Assembly (NCBI RefSeq): GCF_001889305.1
Contig: NZ_CP013074.1
Location: 1,054,001-1,118,000 of the forward strand
Length of the DNA stretch: 64,000 nt
Origin: Dehalococcoides mccartyi
GTDB lineage: Bacteria > Chloroflexota > Dehalococcoidia > Dehalococcoidales > Dehalococcoidaceae
Direction of reading: 5' to 3'
The notes beneath the pieces were generated by a model. It searched no databases and was not told the origin of the DNA. It saw only the letters and a program-made list of their open reading frames with translations. Both the position numbers and the translations under genes were made by a program. This document shows positions 52,741-61,566 of the stretch, piece by piece. The stretch's first letter is position 1. Each line of letters begins with the position of its first letter.

Positions 52741-53301
52741 ATGAATATTGCAAACGTGAAAAGCCTCCTGCTGGAACTAGCCGGTATAATTTTGGTTGCC
52801 ATGGTTATATTCGGAATATCCAAAGCTACCCTGTCCTACTCTATTGTAGACGGAAGCAGCATGGACCCCACCCTGAAAGATGAACAACGCCTGCTGGTAA
52901 ATAAGGTTTCCTATTTATTCGGGGAACCCCAGCGGGGTGATATTATTGTCTTTCCCCCTCCCGCCCAGTATCCCTATGAAAATGACTTTATCAAACGGAT
53001 TATAGGGCTGCCTGGTGAATCTGTAGAAGTAAAGGCAGACGGCACGGTATATATAAATGACCAGCCCCTGTCAGAACCTTATGTTGTTTATCCTAAAGCC
53101 TTCCCCACTGCCAAGGTATATGTGCCGGAAGGACAGTACTATGTAATGGGAGACAACCGTGTGGTAAGCCTTGACTCCCGTTACGGATTTTTCGTTTCCC
53201 GGGAGGATATTGTCGGCAAAGCCTGGGTATCGGTCTGGCCTCTGGGTGAATTTCACTTTTTGGCCGTTTTGCCTATTTTATTAATAATGAAACGGGATTA
53301 G
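52741..53301 (+). CDS. lepB: Signal peptidase I
   Basis: 186 aa. One N-terminal membrane helix (about 8-28) is followed by the Ser box VDGSSMDPTL, the Lys box NDFIKRIIGLPGE, and YYVMGDNRVVSLDSRYGF. The Ser-Lys dyad enzyme removes signal peptides outside the membrane and would process exported proteins such as the large surface protein here. It has only one N-terminal anchor, plus a hydrophobic C-terminus. The stop abuts pyrE. Confidence 0.94.
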   Translation: MNIANVKSLLLELAGIILVAMVIFGISKATLSYSIVDGSSMDPTLKDEQRLLVNKVSYLFGEPQRGDIIVFPPPAQYPYENDFIKRIIGLPGESVEVKADGTVYINDQPLSEPYVVYPKAFPTAKVYVPEGQYYVMGDNRVVSLDSRYGFFVSREDIVGKAWVSVWPLGEFHFLAVLPILLIMKRD

Positions 53302-53303
53302 TG

Positions 53304-53867
53304 ATGGAAGACGTAGAAACACTCTTTGAAAAGACCGGAGCGATACTGAAGGGTCATTTCCTGTTGACTTCGGGACTGCACTCCCCCATTTACTGGGAAA
53401 AATTCAGAATCATTGAAAATCCGGAATATAACCAGCAGCTTTGCGGCATGATAGCCGAGCATTACAAAGACAAAGGGATAGAACTGGTAGCCGGACCTAC
53501 CACCGGGGGTATAGTTCTGGCCCATGAAATAGCCCGCCAGATGGGGCTGAAATGTGTCTTCGCCGAAAAAATTGCCGACAGCGAGCGCGGTTTCCGGCGG
53601 GGTTTCGTAATAAAACCGGGAGCCAAAGTACTGGTGGTAGATGATATATTAACCACCGGCAAATCTGTCCGCGAGGTGCTGGCCGCAGTTAAAAAAGCCG
53701 GGGGTGAAGTGGCAGGCATAGGCGTACTGGTAGACCGCTCGGATACCGCTCTGGAATTTAACGCTCCCGTTTTCAGCTGTCTGCGTTCAGCCACTACCAC
53801 CTATAAACCGGATGATTGCCCGCTCTGCCGTCAGGGTCTGCCCCTGACCAAACACGGCAGCAGCTAA
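53304..53867 (+). CDS. pyrE: Orotate phosphoribosyltransferase
   Basis: 187 aa from ATG at 53304 (a GTG at 53301 is possible). PRPP-binding motif VLVVDDILTTGKSVREV and the early LTSGLHSPIYW are diagnostic. It forms OMP from orotate and PRPP. It lies away from the main pyr operon, directly after lepB. The C-terminus has a CPLCRQG Cys pair. Confidence 0.94.
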   Translation: MEDVETLFEKTGAILKGHFLLTSGLHSPIYWEKFRIIENPEYNQQLCGMIAEHYKDKGIELVAGPTTGGIVLAHEIARQMGLKCVFAEKIADSERGFRRGFVIKPGAKVLVVDDILTTGKSVREVLAAVKKAGGEVAGIGVLVDRSDTALEFNAPVFSCLRSATTTYKPDDCPLCRQGLPLTKHGSS

Positions 53868-53887
53868 AACCCTTTCAGAAAGGTTTT
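53866..53887 (+). terminator. Weak hairpin after pyrE
   Basis: CCTTT-CAG-AAAGG flanked by AAAA and TTTT with one bulge. A possible weak terminator, but the next gene starts only a few bases later. Confidence 0.3.
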
Positions 53888-53894
53888 AAGAAGT

Positions 53895-54422
53895 ATGGAC
53901 ACGCCCTTAATAGTAGCCCTTATTGTGGTAATTACCGCCATACTTTCAATATTCGCGGTTTATTATTATATGCGCTGGTCTTTTGAAAGGCGTTTTAAAC
54001 GCTGGCAGGATGCGGCGGTAATTCTCTGGCAAAAAGACATGGAGCGGGTACAAAAACAATCTGTTACCCAAAGCCGTGCCACTCTGGGAGGCCGCTTTGC
54101 CGAACAGATGACCCCTTACCTGCCCGAATTCAAATATGACCCCACCGAAGCCCGTTTTCTGGGCAGCCCCATAGACCTTATAGTCTTTCCAGGGCTGGCA
54201 CAGGGCAATCCCCGTGAGATAGTTATTGTGGAAGTCAAAACCGGCAAACACTGCCAGCTCACAGATTCCGAAAAGAAAATTCGCCAGCTTATAGAAGACG
54301 GCATGGTACGCTGGGAGCTTATTCAGCCGGGGGTACTGCTTGAAAAACCCCTGCAGGAACTGCTGGACAGGAACACCCCTGAAGGAGACTGCCCCAGAGA
54401 GCCGCTGGCAGATACAGACTAA
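53895..54422 (+). CDS. Membrane-anchored protein related to Holliday junction resolvases
   Basis: 175 aa. N-terminal membrane helix (about 5-27), a basic helix (FERRFKRWQ), then a restriction-endonuclease-like core: LGSPIDLIVFPGLA and IVIVEVKTGKH with the typical D...ExK active-site pattern. This resembles the group described as endonucleases related to archaeal Holliday junction resolvases. Its stop overlaps the convergent mutL end by 4 nt. Role unknown; membrane anchorage is odd for a DNA-processing enzyme. Confidence 0.65.
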   Translation: MDTPLIVALIVVITAILSIFAVYYYMRWSFERRFKRWQDAAVILWQKDMERVQKQSVTQSRATLGGRFAEQMTPYLPEFKYDPTEARFLGSPIDLIVFPGLAQGNPREIVIVEVKTGKHCQLTDSEKKIRQLIEDGMVRWELIQPGVLLEKPLQELLDRNTPEGDCPREPLADTD

Positions 54423-56119
54423 GTACGCTTGAAATCTTTTTCAAGCTGGCTGAAGTCTATCTTTACAATAGTGGGGCGCCCGTGAGGGCAGTGGCCGGGT
54501 ACAGCGGTTTTCTCCAATTTGAGCAGCAGTTCACGCATCTCCACCTCGGTAAGCACCTGTCCTGCCCGAACTGCAGTATGGCAAGCCATCAGTCGTCTCA
54601 AACGTTCCTTTATCTCTGCCGGGGCATCTTTTGGGTTATCAACAAGCTCTGCAAGAAGTGCTTTGGCCTGGGGTGCGGTAAAACCGGCTGGGATTGATTG
54701 CACACGGTAGACTCTGCGGCCGAATTCTTCTATTTCAAACCCCATTAAATCCAGCTCTGATTTGCATTTTTCAATCATGGCTTCCTGCACCGGGTTTAGT
54801 TCCAGTATAAACGGAGCAAGAAGGCTCTGGCGCGCATTTTCAGAGGGGGTTTGTGAGGCAATTTCTTCATAACGGATACGCTCATGGGCGGCGTGCTGGT
54901 CTATTATGTAAAGCCCATCCGGCCCTTCGGCCAGCAGGTAAAGGCCGCCTATCTGCCCCACCAGCCGCAGCAGCGGCAAAGAAGATGTTTTGGCACTTTG
55001 GATAAGGGGCGAAGCATACTGCTGGGTAACACCGATGGGTTTTGGAATATCACCCCAGATTAGCTCTTGTCTGGCAGATTCCTGCAGGTAAACAGACGCT
55101 TCTTCGGCTATATGAGGGATGGGCGGTTTTTCCACCAGTGCCGTGCGGACTGCCCGCTGGACAGAGGTAAAGACGGCACTTTCATCTGAAAACTTCACTT
55201 CTGCCTTAGTGGGGTGAATATTTACATCTACCAGCGCCCCATCCAGCCATATATTTATAACCCCCATAGGGTAACGCCCCACCGTAAGCAAGCCGCTGTA
55301 GGCCTGTTCCACCGCTTTTTGCAAAGCCCTGCTCTGGATAAGACGGCGGTTAACAAAGAAATGGAGAGAATTACGGTTGGAACGGCTGATTTCAGGCGGG
55401 CTTACCAGACCGCTGATATTTATGGCAGATGAACGGTAAGAGTCTGTTTCCAAATCCAGCATTTTACTTGCAACGTCGTTTCCGTATATTTCCAGCACGG
55501 CATCCCGCAGTTTGCCGTTACCGGGGGTATTTAAGGTATTCCGCCCGTCAATGCTCAGAGTAAACTTCACCTCAGGGTAAGCCAAAGCATAGCTCAGCAC
55601 CACTTCCGACACTTTGGAAGCTTCGTGCTGGGGGGTTTTAAGGAATTTCAGGCGGGCAGGCACCCGGCTGAAAAGGCGGGTGAGCTTTATAGTAGTACCG
55701 GGTGAACGTGCCATATGGGTATGCTTAACCATTTCGCCGCCGGACAAAGACAAATAAGTGCCGCATTCTTCAGTTCGGGCAGCCGTCAGCATTTCCAAAT
55801 CTGCCACCGCCGCAATACTGGGCAGGGCTTCACCCCTGAAACCCAGACTAGAGATGGCATAAATATCTTCAAAGCTGGAAAGCTTGCTGGTGGCATGGCG
55901 TTCAAAGGCCAGCAAAACTTCCGAAAAAACTATGCCGCACCCGTCATCACTTACTTCTATGTAGCCAATGCCGCCTTCGCGGATAACAATATCCACCCGT
56001 TTAGCCCCGGCATCAAGAGAGTTTTCCAGCAGCTCTTTGACCACTGAAGACGGCCTTTCAATGACCTCCCCGGCGGCTATGCGGGCAATAGTTGCCTTGT
56101 CCAGCAGTTTTATAGGCAT
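54419..56119 (-). CDS. mutL: DNA mismatch repair protein MutL
   Basis: 566 aa. N-terminal GHKL ATPase (LDKATIARIAAGEVIERP, DAGAKRVDI, DDGCGI, SSLGFRGEALPSIA) and C-terminal dimerisation/endonuclease domain with IIDQHAAHERIRYEE (the DQHAx2Ex4E metal motif) plus CHTAVRAGQ and GHCPHGRPT. The presence of the motif indicates a nicking MutL as in bacteria without MutH. No mutS lies nearby. ATG preceded by AAGAAAG. Confidence 0.96.
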   Translation of the reverse strand: MPIKLLDKATIARIAAGEVIERPSSVVKELLENSLDAGAKRVDIVIREGGIGYIEVSDDGCGIVFSEVLLAFERHATSKLSSFEDIYAISSLGFRGEALPSIAAVADLEMLTAARTEECGTYLSLSGGEMVKHTHMARSPGTTIKLTRLFSRVPARLKFLKTPQHEASKVSEVVLSYALAYPEVKFTLSIDGRNTLNTPGNGKLRDAVLEIYGNDVASKMLDLETDSYRSSAINISGLVSPPEISRSNRNSLHFFVNRRLIQSRALQKAVEQAYSGLLTVGRYPMGVINIWLDGALVDVNIHPTKAEVKFSDESAVFTSVQRAVRTALVEKPPIPHIAEEASVYLQESARQELIWGDIPKPIGVTQQYASPLIQSAKTSSLPLLRLVGQIGGLYLLAEGPDGLYIIDQHAAHERIRYEEIASQTPSENARQSLLAPFILELNPVQEAMIEKCKSELDLMGFEIEEFGRRVYRVQSIPAGFTAPQAKALLAELVDNPKDAPAEIKERLRRLMACHTAVRAGQVLTEVEMRELLLKLEKTAVPGHCPHGRPTIVKIDFSQLEKDFKRT

Positions 56120-56211
56120 AAAATACTTTCTTTCTTAGAAAATATATTTAATTCTAAACTCTAAGCGGAGTTTGGTAAATAGGTGAAGGTGAAACAGGCG
56201 GCAGAAACTGC

Positions 56212-58428
56212 CTAGTTTTCCAGTTTGATCAGGCGGGCAAAGCTGAGCATCAGGCGTTTCATGCCTACCGAATGGAAAGATATCATAACCTCGGCATCAT
56301 TTTTTACCCGGTTGATACTGGTTACAATCCCTTCGCCAAACTGGGGGTGCAGCACCTTATCACCCGCTTCCAGTTCCAGCAGTTTGGGGGCGGGAGCAGC
56401 GGCAGACTTAATGGGCATACCCGCACTTTGCAGATGCTGTTTGATAACAGGTGAAGCTGCCGAAGCGGCAGTATGCTGCCCGGACAAGGGCTGTTTTTCA
56501 CGGCCTTTGGTGATACCCTGGGGTATATCCTTAAGATAACGTGATGGTTCGTTTACATTGCTCTGCCCCATAAGGGAGCGGCGGAAAGCCCGCACCAGGT
56601 AAAGCCGTTTGCGAGCACGGGTTACACCCACATAACACAGGCGGCGTTCTTCCTGCATCTGGGCGGGGTCATCAAACGAACGGCTGTGCGGCAGGACACC
56701 CTCTTCCATACCCACCATGAAAACCACCGGGTACTCCAGCCCTTTGGCCTGATGCAGGGTGATAAGGGTAACAGCCGAAACACCTTCTTCAAGGCTGTCT
56801 AAATCTGATACCAATGCCACGCTTTCCAGAAAAGCCGAAAGCCCTTCGGGCGGGGATATTTCCTGATACTGCTGGGCAACTGTCCGCAGTTCTAGTATAT
56901 TATCCCAGCGCTCCTCCCCGTCTTCGGAGGCAAACAGGAATTCGCGGTAATTTATACCCTCAAGCAGTCTGTCCAGCAGGTTTAAAAGGGGCAGATTACG
57001 GGCATCCGCCACCAGTGACTTCAGTAAAAGACCGAAGTCAGTCAGGGGTTTTAAGCCCCGGCTGGGTATGGGCGGTTTGGGGGCATTTTCATCTGATAAA
57101 TTTACAAGTGATTCATACAGGCTGATATCCTGCTCTCTGGCAAACTGGCCCAAATCAGAAAGGGTTTTAGCCCCTATTCCGCGGGTGGGTATATTTATAA
57201 CCCTCTGGAGGCTGACGCTATCCTGAGGGTTTTGCAGCAAACGCAGATAAGCCACAATATCTTTAACCTCACGCCGCTGGTAAAAGCGGGTGCCGGAAAC
57301 CAGACGGTAAGGCATGCCGTAACGGATAAATGCTTCTTCCAGGGCCCGTGACTGGGCATTAGTGCGGTAAAGAATAGCTATATCACCAGAACTGAACTTT
57401 TCATACCGGGTCAGTTTTTCAATTTCAGAAACTACAAACTGGGCTTCTTCCTGCTCGTTAAAGGTTTCAACTACTGCTATAGGCTGGCCGGATTCATTTT
57501 CAGTCCACAAAGTGATAGGTTTACGCCCGCTGTTCGGGGCAATTACACACGAAGCCGCTTCCAGAATATTTTTGGTAGAGCGGTAATTCTGCTCCAGCAA
57601 AATCACTTTGGCACCCGGATTGTCTGTTTCAAAATTAAAGACATTTCTCAGGTCTGCCGAACGCCACGAATAAATGGACTGGTCAGGGTCACCCACCACA
57701 CAGATATTTTTGTACTTGGCAGACAGCATCTTTACCAGCTCATACTGAACCAGATTGGTATCCTGAAACTCATCTACCATTACATGCAGATAACGTTCCT
57801 GATACCTGGCCAGCACCTCAGGGTGCTGCTTAAACAGTTGAACAACCTTCAGCAGCAGGTCATCAAAATCCAGTGCCTTGTTCTGCTTAAGGCGTTTTTC
57901 GTAGAGTTCGTAAACCCTGCCTACCACCTCTTCAAAATAGCTCCGGCCTTTTTCAAAGTAATACGCCGGAAGCACCAGCTGGCTTTTGGCCTGACTGATG
58001 GCATTTCTGATAGAAGCGGGAGGATAACGCTTGGGGTCCAGCTCCAGCTCGGCCATAGCCTGCTTGATAAGGCTTTGCTGGTCATCATCATCGTATATTA
58101 CAAAGTCAGCCGGCACACCTAAAGGCAGACCGTCCTGCCTGAGTATGCGGGCGCAGATAGCGTGAAAAGTGCCCATAGTCAGGCGTCCCACCGCTGAGGG
58201 AGCCAGCAGGTTTAAGCGGGTCTCCATTTCGCGGGCGGCCTTGTTGGTAAAGGTAACAGCCATAATGCGGTGAGGGTTTATACCTACTACTTTAATCAGG
58301 TAGGCAATCCGGTGGGTAATAACCCTGGTTTTACCGCTGCCCGGACCGGCCAGTATAAGCACCGGCCCTTCCACGGCTTCAACGGCCTGTTTTTGAGCGG
58401 GGTTTAGCCCTGTAAGTATGTCTTGCAT
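56212..58428 (-). CDS. UvrD/PcrA-type superfamily 1 DNA helicase
   Basis: 738 aa. Motif Ia/Walker A ILAGPGSGKTRVITHR, Walker B VMVDEFQDTNLVQYEL, motif III VGDPDQSIYSWRSAD, YRSTKNILEA, RAVIN (QRVINIPTRGIG), TLHQAKGLEYPVVF and VTRARKRLYL. A 3'-5' helicase for repair and replication restart. The C-terminal 60 residues form a PcrA-like Tudor domain (KVLHPQFGEGIV) that can contact RNA polymerase. The ATG lies 11 nt after an extended -10 box with no Shine-Dalgarno sequence. Confidence 0.95.
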   Translation of the reverse strand: MQDILTGLNPAQKQAVEAVEGPVLILAGPGSGKTRVITHRIAYLIKVVGINPHRIMAVTFTNKAAREMETRLNLLAPSAVGRLTMGTFHAICARILRQDGLPLGVPADFVIYDDDDQQSLIKQAMAELELDPKRYPPASIRNAISQAKSQLVLPAYYFEKGRSYFEEVVGRVYELYEKRLKQNKALDFDDLLLKVVQLFKQHPEVLARYQERYLHVMVDEFQDTNLVQYELVKMLSAKYKNICVVGDPDQSIYSWRSADLRNVFNFETDNPGAKVILLEQNYRSTKNILEAASCVIAPNSGRKPITLWTENESGQPIAVVETFNEQEEAQFVVSEIEKLTRYEKFSSGDIAILYRTNAQSRALEEAFIRYGMPYRLVSGTRFYQRREVKDIVAYLRLLQNPQDSVSLQRVINIPTRGIGAKTLSDLGQFAREQDISLYESLVNLSDENAPKPPIPSRGLKPLTDFGLLLKSLVADARNLPLLNLLDRLLEGINYREFLFASEDGEERWDNILELRTVAQQYQEISPPEGLSAFLESVALVSDLDSLEEGVSAVTLITLHQAKGLEYPVVFMVGMEEGVLPHSRSFDDPAQMQEERRLCYVGVTRARKRLYLVRAFRRSLMGQSNVNEPSRYLKDIPQGITKGREKQPLSGQHTAASAASPVIKQHLQSAGMPIKSAAAPAPKLLELEAGDKVLHPQFGEGIVTSINRVKNDAEVMISFHSVGMKRLMLSFARLIKLEN

Positions 58429-58439
58429 GAAACAGGGGT

Positions 58440-58448
58440 ATTATAGCA
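58440..58448 (-). promoter_or_regulatory. Extended -10 promoter of the uvrD/pcrA gene
   Basis: On the minus strand TGcTATAAT, a full-consensus extended -10, ending 11 nt before the ATG at 58428. Predicts a leaderless or nearly leaderless mRNA. Confidence 0.6.
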
Positions 58449-58546
58449 TTATTATCACCCCAAGGTCATTTCGCCCGCAGTCTGGCCCAAACCTGAAGAT
58501 AAACTATTTTTGCTTTTCAAATATTTTTTATAAACTGAAAATAAAT

Positions 58547-58575
58547 TTGCCCGTCTTGACCGGAGGTGATATAAT
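58547..58575 (+). promoter_or_regulatory. Promoter of the pyrimidine operon
   Basis: TTGCCC (58547-58552), 17-bp spacer, perfect TATAAT (58570-58575). Initiation near 58582 gives a 114-nt leader carrying the PyrR attenuator. Confidence 0.65.
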
Positions 58576-58602
58576 ACTGGCAGTAAATTACATACAGGGT
58601 TA

Positions 58603-58633
58603 CCTTTAAGCTGGTCCTGAGAGGCCGGTAAGG
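58603..58633 (+). promoter_or_regulatory. PyrR-binding RNA element
   Basis: CTTTAAGCTGGTCCTGAGAG followed by GCCGGTAAGG agrees with the PyrR anti-antiterminator binding consensus known from Bacillus-type pyr operons (TTTAAG..AGTCC.GAGAGGCT). With UMP/UTP bound, PyrR would hold this hairpin and let the downstream terminator form. Confidence 0.85.
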
Positions 58634-58660
58634 GATTTTAGACAAAGAAGTGTCTTTTGA

Positions 58661-58695
58661 CCTCTTGCCGGCAAATGTTGGTAAGAGGTTTTTTT
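58661..58695 (+). terminator. PyrR-controlled attenuator terminator
   Basis: CCTCTTGCC pairs with GGTAAGAGG (9 bp with one G-U) and is followed by seven T residues that end directly at the pyrR ATG at 58696. The AGAGG of the stem is also the only ribosome binding site candidate, so the hairpin may block both transcription and translation. Confidence 0.8.
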
Positions 58696-59244
58696 ATGGC
58701 ACAAAAAGTAATACTGGGCGCCGAAGATATCCGCCGCACTTTGGCCCGTATTGCCCATGAAATACTGGAAAGAAACCATTCCAGCCGTGACCTTGTTATT
58801 ATCGGCATGTATACCCGGGGTGTACCTCTGGCAAACCGCCTGGCCGAAAATATCCTCCGCTTTGAAGGGCTGGAAATACCGGTGGGGACACTGGACTTTT
58901 CACTTTACCGTGATGACCTTGATTCCCAGCGTTTTCACCCCACCATTAAAAATACCGACATCCCTTTCAGCATAAACAACAAAATAGTGGTGCTGGTAGA
59001 TGACGTCCTCTTTACCGGGCGTTCCACCCGGGCGGCTATGGATGCCCTGATAGATTACGGACGCCCCAAAGCTATTCAGCTGGCAGTGCTGGTAGACAGA
59101 GGCCACCGCGAACTGCCGGTACGGGCGGATTATATAGGCAAGAATATACCCAGCTCACGTGACGAGAAGATAAAAGTGCGCCTGACCGAAACAGACGGAC
59201 GGGATGAAATACTTATACTGGATAATGAAGCAGGTGAGGTATAA
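58696..59244 (+). CDS. pyrR: Pyrimidine operon regulator PyrR
   Basis: 182 aa from the ATG at 58696, since an earlier in-frame start would lie inside the attenuator. Phosphoribosyltransferase motif [17 protein letters not shown] and the early EILERN and [14 protein letters not shown] are diagnostic. PyrR binds the leader RNA and may also have uracil phosphoribosyltransferase activity. The next gene begins 2 nt after its stop. Confidence 0.95.
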
Positions 59245-59246
59245 AC

Positions 59247-60242
59247 ATGACGAACACCCCCAAAACCCCCGCAGAAACTGAAACCCTGCTTTCCGAGGTA
59301 CGAGGCTGGAAACACCGCCATGTGCTGGATTTGGATAACTTCAGCCGCGAAGAACTGGACATGGTTATGCAAACAGCCGGTGTCATGCTGGATATTTTAT
59401 CCCGCCCGGTAAAGAAAGTGCCGGCCCTGAAAGGCAAGACTATAGCCACCCTCTTTTACGAACCCTCCACCCGCACCCGTTCATCATTTGAGCTGGCGGC
59501 CAAAAGTTTATCTGCTGATGTATTAAACCTGAATGTCTCCCAGAGCAGCGTTTCCAAGGGGGAAAGCCTGCTGGATACGCTGGATACACTGGAAGCACTG
59601 GGGGCGGATATGGTAGTCATGCGCCACCCCCTGTCAGGAGCGCCTTATCTGGCGGCAAACCACTGCCGGGCAAACATTATAAACGCCGGTGACGGCTGGC
59701 ATGCCCACCCCAGCCAGGCCCTGCTGGATATATTTACCATACTAAGGCACAAACCAGCCCTGGAAGGGCTGAAAATAACCCTGATAGGGGATATAAAACA
59801 CAGCCGGGTAGCCCACTCCAATATCTGGGGGCTAAGCAAAATGGGGGCTGAAATCACCCTGTGCGCCCCCTATACCCTGCTGCCGGAGGGCTTAAATACC
59901 GACAGCCAAATATTCCCTGAAGTAACGGTAAAAACAGATATAAAACAGGCAGTCAGCGGGGCTGACGTGGTAATGGGGCTGCGCCTTCAGCGTGAACGCC
60001 AGCAAAGCGGGCTTCTGCCGGGAATACGGGAATACGCCCAGTACTTTCAGCTGAATGCAGAAATACTCAAACTGGCCAAACCGGACGCACTGGTGATGCA
60101 CCCCGGCCCGGTAAATGAAGATATAGAACTTTCGCAATCTGTGGTACACGGAGAGCAATCTGTCATAAACGAACAGGTAAAAAACGGGGTAGCCATACGC
60201 ATGGCCCTCTTTTACCTGTGCAGCGGAAGCAAGGAAATATAG
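59247..60242 (+). CDS. pyrB: Aspartate carbamoyltransferase catalytic subunit
   Basis: 331 aa. Carbamoyl phosphate site [33 protein letters not shown] and the C-terminal [12 protein letters not shown]. It commits carbamoyl phosphate and aspartate to pyrimidines. The N-terminus is about 20 residues longer than usual. No pyrI regulatory chain gene follows, so the enzyme is probably an unregulated trimer. Confidence 0.95.
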   Translation: MTNTPKTPAETETLLSEVRGWKHRHVLDLDNFSREELDMVMQTAGVMLDILSRPVKKVPALKGKTIATLFYEPSTRTRSSFELAAKSLSADVLNLNVSQSSVSKGESLLDTLDTLEALGADMVVMRHPLSGAPYLAANHCRANIINAGDGWHAHPSQALLDIFTILRHKPALEGLKITLIGDIKHSRVAHSNIWGLSKMGAEITLCAPYTLLPEGLNTDSQIFPEVTVKTDIKQAVSGADVVMGLRLQRERQQSGLLPGIREYAQYFQLNAEILKLAKPDALVMHPGPVNEDIELSQSVVHGEQSVINEQVKNGVAIRMALFYLCSGSKEI

Positions 60243-60244
60243 AT

Positions 60245-61528
60245 ATGAAAATACTGATTAAAAACGGGCGCATCATAGACCCTGCCGGAGGCACAGACCA
60301 AGTGGCAGACCTGCTGCTGGAAAACGGGTTGGTTGCCGGAATAAACAATAATATACCCTCAGATAAAGCCGATGAAGTTATAGATGCCAAAGGCAAAGTG
60401 GTTTGCCCCGGTTTTATAGACCTGCACGTACACTTGCGTGAGCCGGGTTTTGAAGGCAAAGAGACTATTGAAAGCGGCTGCAAGGCTGCCGCAGCCGGAG
60501 GGTTCACCACCATCTGCCCCATGCCCAATACCAATCCCGCAGCTGACAATCTGCCGGTGATAGACTTTGTTAAAAACACCGCCGCCAAGGTTTCGCCCAT
60601 ACGTGTGCTGCCCATAGCCGCCATTACCAAAGGGCGCAAAGGACAGGAACTTTCACCCATGGGAGAACTGGCCGAAGCAGGAGTGGCCGGTTTTTCAGAT
60701 GACGGTGACTACGTATCAAACAGCTCACTGCTCCTCCATGCCCTGCTTTACAGCCGCACTTTTGACCTACCCGTTATGGAACACTGCGAAGAGCCGTGTC
60801 TGGCGGAAGGCGGGGCAATGAACGAAGGGCTTTTAGCCTGCCGTTTGGGATTAAAAGGTATACCTGATGCCGCTGAAGAAATTGCCCTAAGCCGGGATAT
60901 TGCCCTGGCCAAAGAAAGCGGCGGGCGGCTGCACCTTTGCCATATCAGCACTGCCGGTTCGGTGGAACTGGTACGCAGAGCCAAAGCCGCAGGCATACGG
61001 GTAAGCACAGAGGTTACCCCCCACCACCTGACCCTGACCGAATCTGAAGTAAGCGGCTACAACACCAGTGCCAAAGTCAACCCGCCGCTTCGCACCCAGA
61101 GTGATATTGAGGCATTGATAACAGGGCTGAAAGACGGCACTATAGATGCCATTGCCACAGACCATGCCCCCCACACCGCCAATGACAAACTGTGTGAATT
61201 CGGTCTGGCCGCAAACGGCATTTCGGGGCTGGAAACCGCATTTGCCAGCCTGATGGGGCTGGTACACTCAGGCTCTATCAGCCTAAACCTGCTTATAGAA
61301 AAGCTGACACTTGGCCCCCGGCAGGTACTGGGCGAAAAACACAAAAACATCGGCAATTTGAAACCAGGCTCAAGTGCAGATGTGGTTATATTTGACCCTG
61401 ACGAAGAATGGACGGTAGATACCGCCAGATTCTTCTCCAAGGGCAAAAATACTCCCCTTGAGGGACGCAGGCTGAAAGGCAGGGTAAAAGCCACCATTGC
61501 CTGCGGCCGGATAGCATACCGGGAATAA
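60245..61528 (+). CDS. pyrC: Dihydroorotase
   Basis: 427 aa from the ATG at 60245, 2 nt after pyrB and preceded by AAGGAAAT. Class I dihydroorotase: metal-binding DLHVHLREPG, PMPNTNPAAD, DDGDYV, HICHIS-type HLCHIS, and ATDHAPHT. It cyclises carbamoyl aspartate. Confidence 0.95.
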   Translation: MKILIKNGRIIDPAGGTDQVADLLLENGLVAGINNNIPSDKADEVIDAKGKVVCPGFIDLHVHLREPGFEGKETIESGCKAAAAGGFTTICPMPNTNPAADNLPVIDFVKNTAAKVSPIRVLPIAAITKGRKGQELSPMGELAEAGVAGFSDDGDYVSNSSLLLHALLYSRTFDLPVMEHCEEPCLAEGGAMNEGLLACRLGLKGIPDAAEEIALSRDIALAKESGGRLHLCHISTAGSVELVRRAKAAGIRVSTEVTPHHLTLTESEVSGYNTSAKVNPPLRTQSDIEALITGLKDGTIDAIATDHAPHTANDKLCEFGLAANGISGLETAFASLMGLVHSGSISLNLLIEKLTLGPRQVLGEKHKNIGNLKPGSSADVVIFDPDEEWTVDTARFFSKGKNTPLEGRRLKGRVKATIACGRIAYRE

Positions 61529-61566
61529 CAGACTTGCCAGTTTAGAAAGTGAGAAGGATAGATTAA

